A DNA stretch of 52,052 bases from Candidatus Cloacimonadota bacterium. Lineage in GTDB: Bacteria > Cloacimonadota > Cloacimonadia > Cloacimonadales > GCA-2742885. Below the pieces are notes generated by a model. It did no database searches and was not told where the DNA came from. It saw only the letters and a list, made by a program, of their open reading frames with translations. How positions within the stretch are numbered: position 1 is the first letter of the stretch; every line of letters begins with the position of its first letter. A program made the position numbers and the translations under genes. The DNA lies in the NCBI GenBank assembly GCA_002742885.1, contig PDOO01000039.1:1-52052 (forward strand), given 5' to 3'. Positions 28,318 through 36,323 of this stretch are shown here, piece after piece.

Positions 28318-29073
28318 ATGGATTTTTCATTTAAATCGTATAAACTGTTATTAAACAGTATTCTTAAATCTGAACGGAAAATTATTCCCCAAAAAGAATT
28401 TAAAGCTTCCCTTGATAATATTGTATTGCTTAGGCATGACGTAGACAGAAATCCGATAAATGCTTTAAAAATGGCTGAAACAGAGCATGATTCAGGCATA
28501 AAAGCAACGTATTATTTCAGAATAGTAAATGAGAGTTTTAATCCTGAAATTATTGTTAAAATTGCCGATTTGGGTCATGAAATAGGTTATCATTATGAAG
28601 ACCTGAGTTTATCAAACGGCGATTATGGCAGAGCAATAGAACTTTTTGAAAAAAATCTTAAAAAAATAAGAGAATATTATCCTGTTGAATCTATGTGTAT
28701 GCATGGAAGTCCTATGTCAAAGTACGATAACAGGGACTTATGGAAAAAATATGATTATAAAAAATACGGTATAAAGTTTGAGCCTTATTTTGATATGGAT
28801 TTTAATAAAATGTTTTACATCACCGATGCCGGGCGCTCTTGGAACAATGAGAAAGTATCGGTTAGAGATAAAGTGAAATCTTGCTTTAACATAAACATAT
28901 ATTCAACTGAAAATATTATTAATTTGTTAAATACCGACGATTCTCCTGAGCAAATTATGATAAGTACTCATCCTCACAATTGGGCAAAAAATAATCTTGA
29001 ATGGCTTAAGATATTTTTATGGCAGAGTTTTAAAAATACGGCTAAAAGGATTTTGATAATTTCAAAAAAATGA
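28318..29073 (+). CDS. polysaccharide deacetylase-like protein (divergent NodB/CE4 fold)
   Basis: The 251-residue protein has NodB-like motifs. RHDVDR at residues 39-44 supplies the Asp pair of motif 1. GHEIGYHYEDLS at 86-97 carries two histidines (87 and 92) that replace the usual HxxxH spacing. MCMHGSPMSKYDN is near 127, and STHPHNW near 222 closes the fold. Members remove N- or O-acetyl groups from glycans with a divalent metal. There is no signal peptide, so any action would be cytoplasmic, on a lipid-linked intermediate. It could also be an inactive or hydrolase variant. Confidence 0.75.
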   Translation: MDFSFKSYKLLLNSILKSERKIIPQKEFKASLDNIVLLRHDVDRNPINALKMAETEHDSGIKATYYFRIVNESFNPEIIVKIADLGHEIGYHYEDLSLSNGDYGRAIELFEKNLKKIREYYPVESMCMHGSPMSKYDNRDLWKKYDYKKYGIKFEPYFDMDFNKMFYITDAGRSWNNEKVSVRDKVKSCFNINIYSTENIINLLNTDDSPEQIMISTHPHNWAKNNLEWLKIFLWQSFKNTAKRILIISKK

Positions 29074-29111
29074 ATGTTTGTTTATAATATTTTTGTGATT
29101 TAAGAGGTTAT

Positions 29112-31121
29112 ATGAAAAGAAAAGAAACGTATCTGTTATTTTTTATTGATATTTTCATTGTCGCATTATCATATATTTTTATGTCGTGGATTAAGAGCGA
29201 TGATTTGGCTTATCGTATTTACGGTTATAAAACCGAATTATCGGTATTTATTTTGGTTTGGCTTTTTATTTCTTCTGTTTCTTCCAAATACACTTTATAT
29301 AAATACCATTCGATAAAAAATATTTTATCTAAAGCGATTGAAATAAATTTTTCTATTGTGGCTTTGTTTACTGTTTTCTTCTTCCTTTTTAAACAATTTG
29401 ATTACTCCAGAATTTTATTTTTCGGATCTGTTTCTTTTATAACTGTTTTAGAATGCCTTGTTTTGGTCTTTTTAGGGAAAAATTATAATAAGAAAAATAA
29501 ATGTACTTTAAAGCCTGTTGCGAGAAAACAGAGATTTATGAGAAGCAGGAAAACTTTGGGATTTATGATAGTTAATATTTTTTCCTTTGTTCTGTCTTTT
29601 CTTTTGGTTGCCTGGTATAAACCGGCTACCGTAAATCGAATTATACCGCAATACAGGTCTATAATTTTTATTATGTCTCTTATTTGGGTTTTTATTTCTT
29701 TGCTGACCAAAAAATATCATCCTCTCAAGGGGGATAAGTTCGGTGAAGCGGTTCAAAAAATATTCATTGCAGATATTGTTGCCTCTGCTGTTTTTTGTAT
29801 TTTGATTTTCGGATTTAAATTATTTAATTTATCTCGACTGATTATTTTCGGTACTTCTCTTATTACTTTATTTTTGGAGTTTATTTTTGCCTTTTTTTAT
29901 ATCCTCTCCAACAGATTCAGAGCAATTGATCCGATAGATTCTCATTTTGATCTGGTAACTCATTCCGATAAATTGGAAAATATAGAAGAGGAAACGGTGA
30001 CGACTCCGGTGTATGTTCCGGACAGATATGATCCAAAATTTGAGCCTGATATAGCAGTTGAAAAATCTTTTTTGCGTACTTTGATAAATGAACAATACCA
30101 TTATCCGGATGAATTATTTGAATTCATATATGAATTTATTGCCATTGAAAATATCGGGAAATCAAAATGTTTTGTGTTTAATACCGGAAATTCCGATAAC
30201 CTTGATAACTTTGAATCGTCTCAATTGGAAATGTTTTTGAATTTACGCAAGTTAAATGATATGAGACGCATTAATAAATATCTTATAAAATTAAACGAGA
30301 TTCTGACGCCGGGCGGTATCTTTGTGGGTTGCGGAGAAACCATTGCTCAGAGAAGATCCCGTTTCGTTAAAAAATCGTTTAAGTTATTAGGTGAAACTTT
30401 TTACGTTTTTGATTTTATTTTTAATCGCGTATTTCCTAAATTAAATTTATTGCAGGGTTTATATTTTTCAGTTACCAAAGGCATGAATCGTCCTTTGTCA
30501 AAATGTGAGATTTTGGGAAGACTTTATTTTTGCGGGTTTGAAGTAATCGAGACAAAAGAGTTGAACGGTAAATTATTTTTCTTGGCAAAAAAATCCGGCA
30601 AACCGTCTCAAGACACCAATCCTTCTTACGGACCTTTGTTTAAAATGAAAAGGCACGGAAAAGGCGGTAAAATTATTCATGTTTACAAGTTTCGCACCAT
30701 GCATCCTTATGCTGAATATCTTCAACATTATATGGTGGAGAGATACGGTTACGGAAATAAAGGAAAGATTGAAAATGATTTTCGAACCGCAGAATGGGGA
30801 AGATGGATGCGCCGTTTATGGTTGGATGAATTACCTCAATTAATTAACTTTCTGAAAGGAGATATGGCGCTTGTCGGAGTAAGACCTTTGAGTAACAGGT
30901 TTTTGAATGAATATCCCCCGGAACTTAAAGAAAAAAGATTTAAATATAAACCGGGTTGCATTCCTCCTTACGTGGCTTTAAAAATGCAAGAAGTTGAAGA
31001 ATATCTGGAATCTGAGCGCATTTATCTGAATATGAAAGAAGAGCATCCTGTTTGGACTGATATAAAGATTTTCTTCATTGCAGTTTACAATATTTTGGCA
31101 AATAAAATACGAAGCGAGTAG
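29112..31121 (+). CDS. polyprenyl-phosphate sugar-1-phosphate transferase with duplicated membrane module and methyltransferase-like middle domain
   Basis: The 669-residue protein has an unusual layout. Residues 1-125 and about 143-270 are two copies of a four-helix membrane module (FKQFDYSRILFFG in the first, FKLFNLSRLIIFG in the second). Residues about 310-500 resemble the back half of a class I methyltransferase (LIKLNEILTPGGIFVG), but no clear SAM-binding glycine loop is seen. The last 160 residues are a bacterial sugar transferase domain, with VYKFRTMHPYAEY and LWLDELPQLINFLKGDMALVGVRPLS containing the catalytic Asp-Glu pair. This enzyme class starts repeat-unit synthesis on undecaprenyl phosphate. 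The re-entrant helix that normally precedes the catalytic domain is not apparent. Confidence 0.8.
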   Translation: MKRKETYLLFFIDIFIVALSYIFMSWIKSDDLAYRIYGYKTELSVFILVWLFISSVSSKYTLYKYHSIKNILSKAIEINFSIVALFTVFFFLFKQFDYSRILFFGSVSFITVLECLVLVFLGKNYNKKNKCTLKPVARKQRFMRSRKTLGFMIVNIFSFVLSFLLVAWYKPATVNRIIPQYRSIIFIMSLIWVFISLLTKKYHPLKGDKFGEAVQKIFIADIVASAVFCILIFGFKLFNLSRLIIFGTSLITLFLEFIFAFFYILSNRFRAIDPIDSHFDLVTHSDKLENIEEETVTTPVYVPDRYDPKFEPDIAVEKSFLRTLINEQYHYPDELFEFIYEFIAIENIGKSKCFVFNTGNSDNLDNFESSQLEMFLNLRKLNDMRRINKYLIKLNEILTPGGIFVGCGETIAQRRSRFVKKSFKLLGETFYVFDFIFNRVFPKLNLLQGLYFSVTKGMNRPLSKCEILGRLYFCGFEVIETKELNGKLFFLAKKSGKPSQDTNPSYGPLFKMKRHGKGGKIIHVYKFRTMHPYAEYLQHYMVERYGYGNKGKIENDFRTAEWGRWMRRLWLDELPQLINFLKGDMALVGVRPLSNRFLNEYPPELKEKRFKYKPGCIPPYVALKMQEVEEYLESERIYLNMKEEHPVWTDIKIFFIAVYNILANKIRSE

Positions 31122-31282
31122 AAGAATTGACAATAAAATGGTCGGAAAATATTTATTCTGTCTTTGGTATCAGAGGAGAAATTTATTTCTGTAAAACGTT
31201 CAGATCAGGAATTTATCTAAGCAAAAATTGTCGCAAATAAAGTCAGTAAATTTTTTTGATGAAATAATATTTAACTGCAATC

Positions 31283-31315
31283 CGGCTCGGGAATATTCTC
31301 GGGCTGTTTTTTTTA
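31283..31315 (+). terminator. intrinsic terminator ending the main polysaccharide cluster
   Basis: The arms GCTCGGG and CTCGGGC (two G-T wobbles) flank an AATATT loop and are followed by TGTTTTTTTT. It lies about 160 bases after the sugar transferase stop, with no gene in between. Confidence 0.8.
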
Positions 31316-31737
31316 TGCTCGCTGTATGTTATTTGCCTAATATTATCATTTGTGTAAATAACATAATAGGTAAAAAGGATTGTTTTTTGTTTCTAAAAGA
31401 TGATAAATCGTAAAATAAAAACTTAAGTTAAATATCTGAATTTTAAATTTAATTGATTTTTCCCTGAACAGAAAAATAAGGGAATGAGATAATTCAAAAT
31501 GCGATTTACATGTTTTAAAAGATTATTGTTTTTAGATTAAATAATTGCGGTTATTTCTTCTTTAATCATTTTAGGATAATAATTATTTTTTATTTAGTAT
31601 GTAATTAAAGGCTTGATGTATCCGTTATAAAAAAATCTTAATAATATAAAAAATATTATGACAAAATATTCTTATTTTTTAAAAGTGTCTTCAGGATTCT
31701 TGGCTATGTAAACTTTAATTGCATAAAGGAGTAGAGT
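31316..31737. other. gene-free AT-rich gap between the two sugar operons
   Basis: No coding pattern is visible on either strand in this stretch, which is the largest gene-free interval in the window when joined with 31122-31282. A weak hairpin (TTCCCT at 31460-31465 with AGGGAA at 31479-31484) is present. The promoter of the wbpB operon must lie here or further upstream. TTGATG at 31613 with CTTAAT 18 bases later is the best candidate I can see, but it is weak. The last bases hold the AAAGGAG ribosome site of the next gene. Confidence 0.6.
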
Positions 31738-32811
31738 ATGAATAAAAAAGTTAATTTTGCATTAGTAGGTTGCGGAAGAATTTCCAAAAAACATGCGGAA
31801 ACTATAAAATTTTCCTTGAGAGACAGGGCAAATCTTATCGCTGTTTGCGATGTTCAATACGACAGAGCCGAAAAAGTCGGTAAGGAATACGATGTTCCTT
31901 ATTACAATAATTATGATGAAATGTTAAAAAATCATCCCGAAACGGATGTTGTGAATATTTTGTCTGAAAGCGGTAAACATGCAGAACACACGATTGATAT
32001 AGTTAAAAAATATAAAAAACATATTGTTACCGAGAAGCCTATGGCATTAACTCTTAAGGATGCCGATGAAATGATCAGAGCTTGTGATGAAGAGGGGGTA
32101 AAGCTTTTTGTCGTGAAGCAAAATCGTTACAATCTTCCTGTTATGAAAACCAGAGAAGCATTGGAAGACGGACGTTTCGGAAAAATGGTAATGGGAACGG
32201 TTCGGGTGCGCTGGTGCCGTCCTCAACATTATTATGATCAGGATGCTTGGCGCGGTACTTGGGCTATGGACGGGGGAGTTTTTACTAATCAGGCATCGCA
32301 TCACATTGATCTTTTGGAGTGGATGTTGGGAGAACCTGTTTCCGTTTTTGCCAAATCCAGAACCGCATTGGTTGATATTGAAACAGAAGATACCGGAGTT
32401 GCCGTTATTCAATTTGCCGGCGGAGCAATAGGCGTGGTGGAAGCTACAACTGCAACTCGTCCCAAAGATTTGGAAGGATCTTTATCTTTATTGGGTGAAA
32501 AAGGAACTGTGGAAATAAGCGGATTTGCCGTAAACGAGATGAAAATTTGGAATTTTACCGATGCTAATGACGATAAAGAAGAAGTTTTAAGTCAGTATAA
32601 AGAAAACCCGTCCAATGTTTACGGATTCGGCCATGTTCGTTATTTGGAAAATGTAATAGATTCTTTGGTTGAGAATAAAAAAGCTCTTGTCGGCGGTTTG
32701 GAGGGAAGAAAGTCTTTGGAATTAATCAGCGCCATTTATGAATCTATTGAGACCGGCAAAGAAGTTTTCTTAAGATTCCAACCTCAAAAATGTAAACTCG
32801 GTCGTAAATAA
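31738..32811 (+). CDS. UDP-N-acetyl-2-amino-2-deoxyglucuronate 3-dehydrogenase (WbpB/WlbA-like, Gfo/Idh/MocA)
   Basis: This 357-residue NAD-dependent oxidoreductase shows the N-terminal loop FALVGCGRISKKHAE, the VTEKPMALTLKDAD motif (near residue 97) with the catalytic Lys-Pro, and VRVRWCRPQHYYDQDAWRGTW followed by NQASHHIDLLEWM near 160-200. The last two match WlbA-type enzymes that oxidise C3 of UDP-GlcNAc-uronic acid. It is followed by a WbpD-like acetyltransferase and a WbpE-like aminotransferase, the next two steps toward UDP-2,3-diacetamido-2,3-dideoxy-glucuronic acid. WbpA, which makes the uronic acid substrate, is not in this window. An AAAGGAG ribosome site precedes the ATG. Confidence 0.88.
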   Translation: MNKKVNFALVGCGRISKKHAETIKFSLRDRANLIAVCDVQYDRAEKVGKEYDVPYYNNYDEMLKNHPETDVVNILSESGKHAEHTIDIVKKYKKHIVTEKPMALTLKDADEMIRACDEEGVKLFVVKQNRYNLPVMKTREALEDGRFGKMVMGTVRVRWCRPQHYYDQDAWRGTWAMDGGVFTNQASHHIDLLEWMLGEPVSVFAKSRTALVDIETEDTGVAVIQFAGGAIGVVEATTATRPKDLEGSLSLLGEKGTVEISGFAVNEMKIWNFTDANDDKEEVLSQYKENPSNVYGFGHVRYLENVIDSLVENKKALVGGLEGRKSLELISAIYESIETGKEVFLRFQPQKCKLGRK

Positions 32812-32823
32812 GGTTTTAAATAT

Positions 32824-33279
32824 ATGAGAAAATTACAAGTCGGAATAAAAGATGTTGCGTTTGGAGAAAACGTAACTGTTGTTGAACCCGTAAATTTATA
32901 CGGATGCCGAATAGGCGACAATAGTTTTGTGGGACCTTTTGTCGAAATACAGCGTAACGTCAATATCGGTAAAAGATGCAAAGTGCAGTCGCATTCTTTT
33001 ATTTGCGAATTGGTTGATATCGGAGACGATTGTTTTATCGGACACGGCGTAATGTTTATAAACGATTTGTTCAGCGACGGGGGACCTGCCGGCGGAGATC
33101 AATCAAAATGGAAATCGACTAAAATAGGAAATCGTGTTTCAATAGGATCCAATGCAACGGTCTTACCGGTTGAAATTTGCGATAATGTTGTTATAGGAGC
33201 CGGCTCAACGGTTACTAAATCTATCACTGAACCGGGAATTTATGCCGGAAATCCGGCTCGCAAGATAAGGAGTTTATAA
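32824..33279 (+). CDS. WbpD-like UDP-3-amino-uronate N-acetyltransferase
   Basis: This 151-residue hexapeptide-repeat acetyltransferase has the WbpD/WlbB pattern: VNLYGCRIGDNSFVGPFVEIQ, then CKVQSHSFICELVDIGDDCFIGHGVMFIND, and the end VVIGAGSTVTKSITEPGIYAGNPARKI. It would acetylate the 3-amino group after the aminotransferase has acted. It is shorter than the roughly 190 residues of Pseudomonas WbpD, lacking the C-terminal extension. Gene order places it between the dehydrogenase and aminotransferase genes, as in known wbp/wlb clusters, but here a small antitoxin-like gene has been inserted after it. Confidence 0.85.
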   Translation: MRKLQVGIKDVAFGENVTVVEPVNLYGCRIGDNSFVGPFVEIQRNVNIGKRCKVQSHSFICELVDIGDDCFIGHGVMFINDLFSDGGPAGGDQSKWKSTKIGNRVSIGSNATVLPVEICDNVVIGAGSTVTKSITEPGIYAGNPARKIRSL

Positions 33280-33289
33280 AGAGGTAATT

Positions 33290-33580
33290 ATGCAGGTAAA
33301 AGCGGTTAAAACGGATGACGGTATTTTGATCCCTCAATTCAAAAATTTTGATGACATTAAGAATAATGTTGTCGAAGTTGATATAAATTTGTCAAGAAAT
33401 GAAGCGAGAAGTTTGGATTATAAAGAGTTGAGAGGAGACATCGTCTTGGAACGATTTCAAGAAAAAGATAAAAGACGCATTGCTTATTGCTCATCCGATT
33501 ACGAATCTTATTTATTAAAAAATGAAAAAATAAAATCGTTCAGAGAGCTTCTTCTTGCGGTTCATAAAGGAGATTTTTAA
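33290..33580 (+). CDS. small antitoxin-like protein upstream of PIN-aminotransferase fusion
   Basis: This 96-residue protein is of no firmly recognised family. The first 30 residues (KAVKTDDGILIPQFKNFDD) resemble the short beta-strand start of antitoxins paired with PIN toxins. The remainder is charged and helical (NEARSLDYKELRGD, SFRELLLAVHKGDF). A good ribosome site (AGAGG) precedes the ATG. Its TAA shares a base with the ATG of the next gene (TAATG), the coupling typical of antitoxin-toxin pairs, and the next gene begins with a PIN domain. The antitoxin role is inferred from position and size, not proven by sequence. Confidence 0.6.
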   Translation: MQVKAVKTDDGILIPQFKNFDDIKNNVVEVDINLSRNEARSLDYKELRGDIVLERFQEKDKRRIAYCSSDYESYLLKNEKIKSFRELLLAVHKGDF

Positions 33581-35088
33581 TGTTAAACTTAATTTTTGAC
33601 AATAATGTGATTATTGATATCATAACTGAACGTTTCGGGAAAAATTCTCCGGAAAGTGATCTTTTTGTTAAAGCTGTTTTGAATAAAAAGGCTTATCTCA
33701 GTGTCTCTCAGATACATAATTTAAGATATGTCATAAAAAAGAATTTTCCCGAATATTACCAAGATTTTCTGGCTCTTGAAGCAAAGTTGAAATTAGTAAA
33801 AACACCTTCTTACGCTGATTTAAATTCTTCTTTGGCAAAAGCCGATATTGAAGATTATTTGATTGAGTTGTCGGCTAAAACCTTAAAAGGAAAAGTTATA
33901 ACAAGAGATAACAGGTTTTTGACTTTATCTGATTGCGCTGCTACCGCCGAAAACTATATTGAAGAGCTTAAAAAAGAAAAAAATACAATTCCTTTTCTTG
34001 ATTTGAAAGTTCAATATTGTTCTTTTAACGCTGAAATGGATAAAGCAATAGAAAATATTATAAGCAACACCGCTTTTATCGGCGGAGAAGCTGTGAATAA
34101 TTTTAATTCTGAGTTTGCTGAATTTGTAGGTACAAAATATGCCGTAGGAGTCGGAAACGGAACGGATGCTTTAATTATAGCCCTAAAAGCTTTGGGAATT
34201 TCCGAAGGTGATGAGGTTATTGTTCCCGCCAACAGTTTTATTGCTACTTCGGAGGCGGTAACTGCTGCCGGAGGCAAGGTTGTTTTTGTTGATTGTCATC
34301 CCGATTACTATACCTTGGATGTTGAAAAGATTGAAGAGAAAATAACCGATAGGACAAAAGTTATTATTCCCGTTCATTTGTACGGTCAGCCTGCTGAAAC
34401 GGATAAGGTTACGGAGCTTGCGAAAAAATATAATTTAAAGATTTTGGAAGATTGCGCTCAGGCTCACGGAGCGGAATATAAAGGAAGATCAGTAGGAACG
34501 ATCGGTGATATTGCGACTTTCAGTTTTTATCCCGGTAAAAACCTCGGAGCTTACGGAGACGGGGGAGCAATTACTACAAATGATCCCGAACTTTTCAAAT
34601 TGAGTAAGATGTATGCCAATCACGGAAGGATTGATAAATACAATCATGAATTTGAAGGCGTTAATTCAAGATTGGACGGAATTCAGGCAGCTGTTTTAAA
34701 TGTTAAGCTTAAAAAAATAAGAGAGTGGAATTCTTTGAGAAACAAAGCTGCAAAATATTATACCGAAAAATTGAAAAACATAAAAGATTTGGCGCTTCCT
34801 GTCGAACTTGCCGGTACCTTCCCCGTATATCATCTTTTTGTTGTAAGGGCTGAAAAAAGAGAAGCTCTTCAAGCTTTCTTAAAAGAAAACGGTGTTTCTA
34901 CCGGAGTTCATTATCCTATCGGCTTGCCTTTTCTGAAAGCTTACGACAGCATGAATCATAAAAGCGAAGATTTTCCGGTAACTTATAATTATCAGAACAA
35001 ACTTCTTTCTTTGCCGATTTTTCCTGAAATTACCGAAGAGATGATGGATCATGTCGCAGAAAAGATAGAAGAGTTTTACCGTCTCTGA
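33580..35088 (+). CDS. PIN domain fused to WbpE-like UDP-sugar aminotransferase
   Basis: This 502-residue protein has two parts. Residues 1-130 form a complete PIN (VapC-like, PIN_3-type) domain, with NLIFDNNVIIDIITER (Asp7), the acidic helix ADIEDYLIELSAK (Asp89, Glu91, Asp92) and GKVITRDNRFL (Asp110). The second conserved acidic position appears to be His46/Asn47, so activity may be reduced. After a short charged linker, residues 137-502 are a full DegT/DnrJ aminotransferase from IPFLDLKVQY on. It has GVGNGTDALIIALKA, EDCAQAHGAEYKG and FYPGKNLGAYGDGGA, with the PLP lysine at K320. The neighbours identify it as WbpE-like. No good internal start exists at the junction, so the fusion is real unless there is a sequencing error. 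Confidence 0.88.
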   Translation: MLNLIFDNNVIIDIITERFGKNSPESDLFVKAVLNKKAYLSVSQIHNLRYVIKKNFPEYYQDFLALEAKLKLVKTPSYADLNSSLAKADIEDYLIELSAKTLKGKVITRDNRFLTLSDCAATAENYIEELKKEKNTIPFLDLKVQYCSFNAEMDKAIENIISNTAFIGGEAVNNFNSEFAEFVGTKYAVGVGNGTDALIIALKALGISEGDEVIVPANSFIATSEAVTAAGGKVVFVDCHPDYYTLDVEKIEEKITDRTKVIIPVHLYGQPAETDKVTELAKKYNLKILEDCAQAHGAEYKGRSVGTIGDIATFSFYPGKNLGAYGDGGAITTNDPELFKLSKMYANHGRIDKYNHEFEGVNSRLDGIQAAVLNVKLKKIREWNSLRNKAAKYYTEKLKNIKDLALPVELAGTFPVYHLFVVRAEKREALQAFLKENGVSTGVHYPIGLPFLKAYDSMNHKSEDFPVTYNYQNKLLSLPIFPEITEEMMDHVAEKIEEFYRL

Positions 35089-35143
35089 TTTACCTTTTTA
35101 TTATGTTTGTAAATTATAACCAGATATTTGTTAAGGAGATAAT

Positions 35144-36202
35144 ATGAAAATACTCATTACCGGGGCTGCCGGTTTTATCGGTTTTCATTTAGCGCAATTA
35201 TTGAAAGACGATAAAAATTATGAAATATTCGGACTTGATATCGTAAATGATTATTATGATTTAAGAATTAAATACGGACGTTTGGAAGAATTGGGTTTTC
35301 CTATTCAAAATATAAGGAAAGATGAGGCGTTGGTAAGTTCTAAATATGAAAATCTTAAATTTATAAAAACCGATATTTCCGAACAGCAAAAAGTATATGA
35401 GTTGTTTGAAAAAGAAAAATTTGATGTTGTCGTTAATCTGGCGGCTCAGGCGGGCGTTCGATACAGTATAACCAATCCCGATGCTTATTTGGAATCAAAT
35501 GTTATAGGATTTTATAATATATTGGAAGCAAGCAGACATAATAATGTTAAGCATTTGTTGTATGCCAGCAGTTCCAGCGTTTACGGTTGGAATGAGTCTA
35601 TGCCTTTTTCGACAAGAGATAATGTGGATCATCCCATAAGTCTTTATGCTGCGACCAAGAAATCAAATGAATTATTGGCTCACACATACAGCGCCTTGTA
35701 TAATATACCTACTACGGGACTTAGATTCTTTACGGTTTACGGACCGTGGGGAAGACCTGATATGGCATTGTTTCTTTTTGCAGAGAGAATTTGGAAAGGA
35801 GAACCTATAGATGTTTACAATTACGGAAAAATGAAACGTGATTTTACTTATGTTGACGATATTATTAAGGGTATTCAATTGATGATTTCCAAGCCTCCCA
35901 AACCTAATCCCTATTGGACGGGGATGAATCCTGATCCGGGATCTTCAAAAGCGCCTTACAGAATTTATAATATCGGAAACAATTCACCCGTTTTATTGAT
36001 GGATTTCATCCATGAAATCGAAAATGCTTTTGGGAAAAAGGCAGAAATGAATATGTTGCCTATGCAACCCGGAGATGTTTTGGCTTCTCATGCCGATGTA
36101 AGCGATTTAATTGCTGATTTCGGTTATAAACCGCAAACGCCTATTGGAGAAGGTGTGAAGAAATTTGCCTCTTGGTATCTGGAATTTTACAAATACAAAT
36201 AA
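35144..36202 (+). CDS. UDP-glucuronate 4-epimerase-like SDR enzyme
   Basis: The 352-residue extended SDR has GAAGFIGFHLAQLL (NAD loop), LAAQAGVRYSITNPDAYLESN near residue 105, ASSSSVYG, the YAATK catalytic motif near 170, and RFFTVYGPWGRPDMALFLF near 198. These match UDP-glucuronate/UDP-galacturonate 4-epimerases (CapI/LpsL/GAE). As the last gene of the wbp-like operon, it could act on UDP-glucuronate or on the diacetamido-uronate made by the upstream genes to yield a galacto isomer. It is followed by an intrinsic terminator. Confidence 0.9.
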   Translation: MKILITGAAGFIGFHLAQLLKDDKNYEIFGLDIVNDYYDLRIKYGRLEELGFPIQNIRKDEALVSSKYENLKFIKTDISEQQKVYELFEKEKFDVVVNLAAQAGVRYSITNPDAYLESNVIGFYNILEASRHNNVKHLLYASSSSVYGWNESMPFSTRDNVDHPISLYAATKKSNELLAHTYSALYNIPTTGLRFFTVYGPWGRPDMALFLFAERIWKGEPIDVYNYGKMKRDFTYVDDIIKGIQLMISKPPKPNPYWTGMNPDPGSSKAPYRIYNIGNNSPVLLMDFIHEIENAFGKKAEMNMLPMQPGDVLASHADVSDLIADFGYKPQTPIGEGVKKFASWYLEFYKYK

Positions 36203-36209
36203 ATTGTTT

Positions 36210-36239
36210 TCCCGGTTTTTAGGAATCGGGATTTTTTTT
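36210..36239 (+). terminator. intrinsic terminator after the wbp-like operon
   Basis: The arms TCCCGGTT and AATCGGGA (one G-T pair) around a six-base loop are followed by eight T residues. It lies eight bases after the epimerase stop codon. Confidence 0.8.
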
Positions 36240-36263
36240 GTTTTCATGCTCGGCAAGGATTAA

Positions 36264-36286
36264 GAAAAAGGGAGAGAACTCCCTTT
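36264..36286 (-). terminator. intrinsic terminator for the nfn operon (minus strand)
   Basis: A perfect eight-base-pair inverted repeat (AAAGGGAG at 36267-36274 and CTCCCTTT at 36279-36286) with a four-base loop reads into TTTTTCTTAA on the minus strand. It lies about 40 bases after the nfnB stop. Confidence 0.72.
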
Positions 36287-36323
36287 GATTTAAATCATTT
36301 GCGATTTTTTGAAAATTATTGTC

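Noticed and set aside
31228-31413. 61-codon open frame in the gap after the sugar transferase
   Set aside because: It runs straight through the strong intrinsic terminator at 31283-31315, has no ribosome site and shows no recognisable protein pattern.
33960-34000. The PIN-aminotransferase junction as two separate genes
   Set aside because: No stop codon and no properly placed start codon occur between the two domains, so a single polypeptide is the simplest reading. A sequencing error cannot be excluded from the sequence alone.
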